From NCBI RefSeq assembly GCF_000150275.1, contig NW_002060977.1:5235-50967 (forward strand): a DNA stretch of 45,733 nucleotides, in the 5' to 3' direction. The stretch comes from Trichoplax adhaerens (taxonomy: Eukaryota > Placozoa > Uniplacotomia > Trichoplacea > Trichoplacidae). Shown here one piece after another: positions 44,103 to 45,733 of the stretch (the stretch's first letter is position 1; each line of letters begins with the position of its first letter). The notes below the pieces were generated by a model, which did no database searches, had not been told where the DNA came from, and saw only the letters and a program-made list of their open reading frames with translations. A program made the translations under genes and the position numbers.

Positions 44103-44487
44103 TGTTACGGTATGTACTATCGGGAAGAGTTAAATGACTAAGTTTAGCGAATCAGCATTCAGTCGTAACTGTAATTATGATTAATACTAGAATATAGATG
44201 TATTACGATGACTTTGTGAATCGACATACTGTGGTCCGATTACGTAAAATCAGTCAGTAAATGTCCATATCGATAATAATTGTTGTGTAATGATTCATTA
44301 ATGCTAGCTACTGCTAAAAGCTATTAAGGCTTGGCAGATCATTGAATAAAGTTAGTTCTCTAGTTTTGTAGTGTAGAAGCAGAGGCGTCTAAGTTCTTTT
44401 AAGTAACTAAGGGATACTGAATCCAGGGAACTTTAGAAATTTCGAGATTTTTTTACGTAAACCTTGTCGCAAAACTGGTTTGTGATG
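44103..44487 (+). mobile_element. Solo LTR related to 12566, flanked by GTAAT/GTAAC
   Basis: It begins TGTTACGGTATG and ends TTTGTGATG. It shares AATAAAG, AGGCGTCTAA and GGGATACTGAATCC with 12566-13004. The target duplication matches at four of five bases; the TATA box seen in 12566 is degraded here. Confidence 0.78.
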
Positions 44488-45733
44488 GTAACCTGCTTCG
44501 TTAATTGATGAAGCAAAAACAATCGTGATGACTACTTTGCCATATTATTAAGAGTTCAGTTAAAACACTGATTCTCCAAAGTAAAAACTTCCAACTTTTA
44601 TAAATCTTAAGTCTCATTACTGTTAATTTCGACATATGTCAGGTTGGTTTCAGAAGCATTTTAAGAGTAATATTCGCACTTGAGTCATGAAGGTATGAAA
44701 CAGTTAAGACGACTGGCTAAATTCTATTAAAGATTTTCGATTACATAACAAAACTTTAAAGTATAAGAGAGCATACTTCGTTTCAATAGTCGAATATTAG
44801 AATATTATTATAGACCAATACATGTGTTTACAGTTATATGAGGATATAATTAGCATTGTTAACCTAAAGACATTAAGTTAGTATGTATTGCTATGATAAA
44901 TGTAACTACATATTAGATACTACAGGCATTAATAATTCTTGATTTAGAGAAGAAGTAAGGCGAAATTATAATTCTTCACGAGCATATATTTACGTATTTA
45001 TCAATTTCATGCAGCATAAATTAAGGCTTGTATAATCGATAATAACTTATTATATGCAGATTGTATTCTATGCTATAAGAACTCTTTAAGAAGTAAAGCC
45101 AGTTCTACGATTTTTGAGTCCAAATAATTTTTGTGATACCAGATAGCGACTTCTGCGTAATAATCACTCAGTATGACTCAAGAATATGTTGAAGCCTTGT
45201 CAGGGCAAATTGATGAGAAATTACTAAAAATTCAATCAAAATCTGTAAAATGAATCAATTCCGCGTAGGTGTTTATAATTTGAAGAATACGGTAAGGAAG
45301 GAATTTATTATTTATAAGGTTATGGTGCAATAAATAATGATATAATAAGAAATTCTTTAAGACTTATTTGCAAACAAAACATGACTGCATCAAGCTACTA
45401 TTAAACTTTAGGTAAGTGATTACTTGGACGTGATTTTCGATTCAAGTATCATTTTATAATATTCAATATTATAAGCAAAAATATCTAATTGCAACTTTAA
45501 AGAATTAAATTATTGAGAACTTGCTTATTATCAATGACCTCCAATTAAATATGCTGTTCAATAAGGTAAACGAGTGATCGAAAAAATTAAGTTTTAGTCG
45601 GTCCCTCGAGAGCTCAAATTTTTTTCCTTTGCGTCATCTATTAGATTTCAGTTTAAATACGGTATTACAGGGGCAGTTTGCAAAATGACCGACTTTGCAT
45701 ACGGTCACGTTCATATATACTAGCAGATTATAT
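44488..45733. other. Noncoding stretch to the window end
   Basis: No coding exon, RNA gene or named repeat was recognised. Confidence 0.4.

Overview
The window is AT-rich animal DNA. It has short introns (many 75-350 bp) with GTAAG/GTGAG-type donors, no bacterial-style operons, and a low density of long open frames. The coding content is one receptor family: leucine-rich-repeat G-protein-coupled receptors (LGR/RXFP-like). The many LRR cassettes, compact introns and base composition suggest an early-branching invertebrate. A placozoan is my favoured guess, with sponge or cnidarian as alternatives; this is inference from style, not from a marker gene.

Layout. (1) 1-4435: noncoding, with clusters of palindromic TACAGTA/TACTGTA repeats (about 1113-1361 and 1556-1695), an LTR-like hairpin end at 2621 and a 230-bp inverted-repeat element at 4101-4330. 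(2) 4436-6157: receptor A, with two intact LRR exons and one large exon encoding the hinge and seven-transmembrane (7TM) domain. That exon carries a single in-frame TGA (5681-5683) in intracellular loop 3, and no 5' half of the gene is visible. (3) 6158-19268: noncoding, with several LTR-type repeats, a G-poor block (about 9040-9780), a tandem duplication near 16 kb and a solo LTR (18622-19172) just before gene B. (4) 19269-41656: receptor B. It has an LRRNT exon, 45 LRR-type exons that all begin and end in the same splice phase, and a terminal exon with an intact LGR-type 7TM domain. The modelled product is about 1,550 residues, far larger than ordinary LGRs. Its introns hold at least seven LTR-like insertions and a few decayed LRR exons. 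(5) 41657-45733: noncoding, with one further solo LTR and repeat fragments.

How it fits together. The two 7TM exons are tandem paralogues about 35 kb apart in the same orientation. Gene B's symmetric, mostly 72-nt exons mean that skipping or duplicating any exon preserves the frame, so the locus looks built for repeat-number change and possibly for alternative splicing of the ectodomain. The mobile elements are almost all isolated LTRs: TG...CA-like ends, often 5-bp target duplications, a TATA box and AATAAA, but no gag or pol. Exon calls were made by reading splice sites and LRR consensus by eye. The signal-peptide exon of gene B and the 5' end of gene A were not found.
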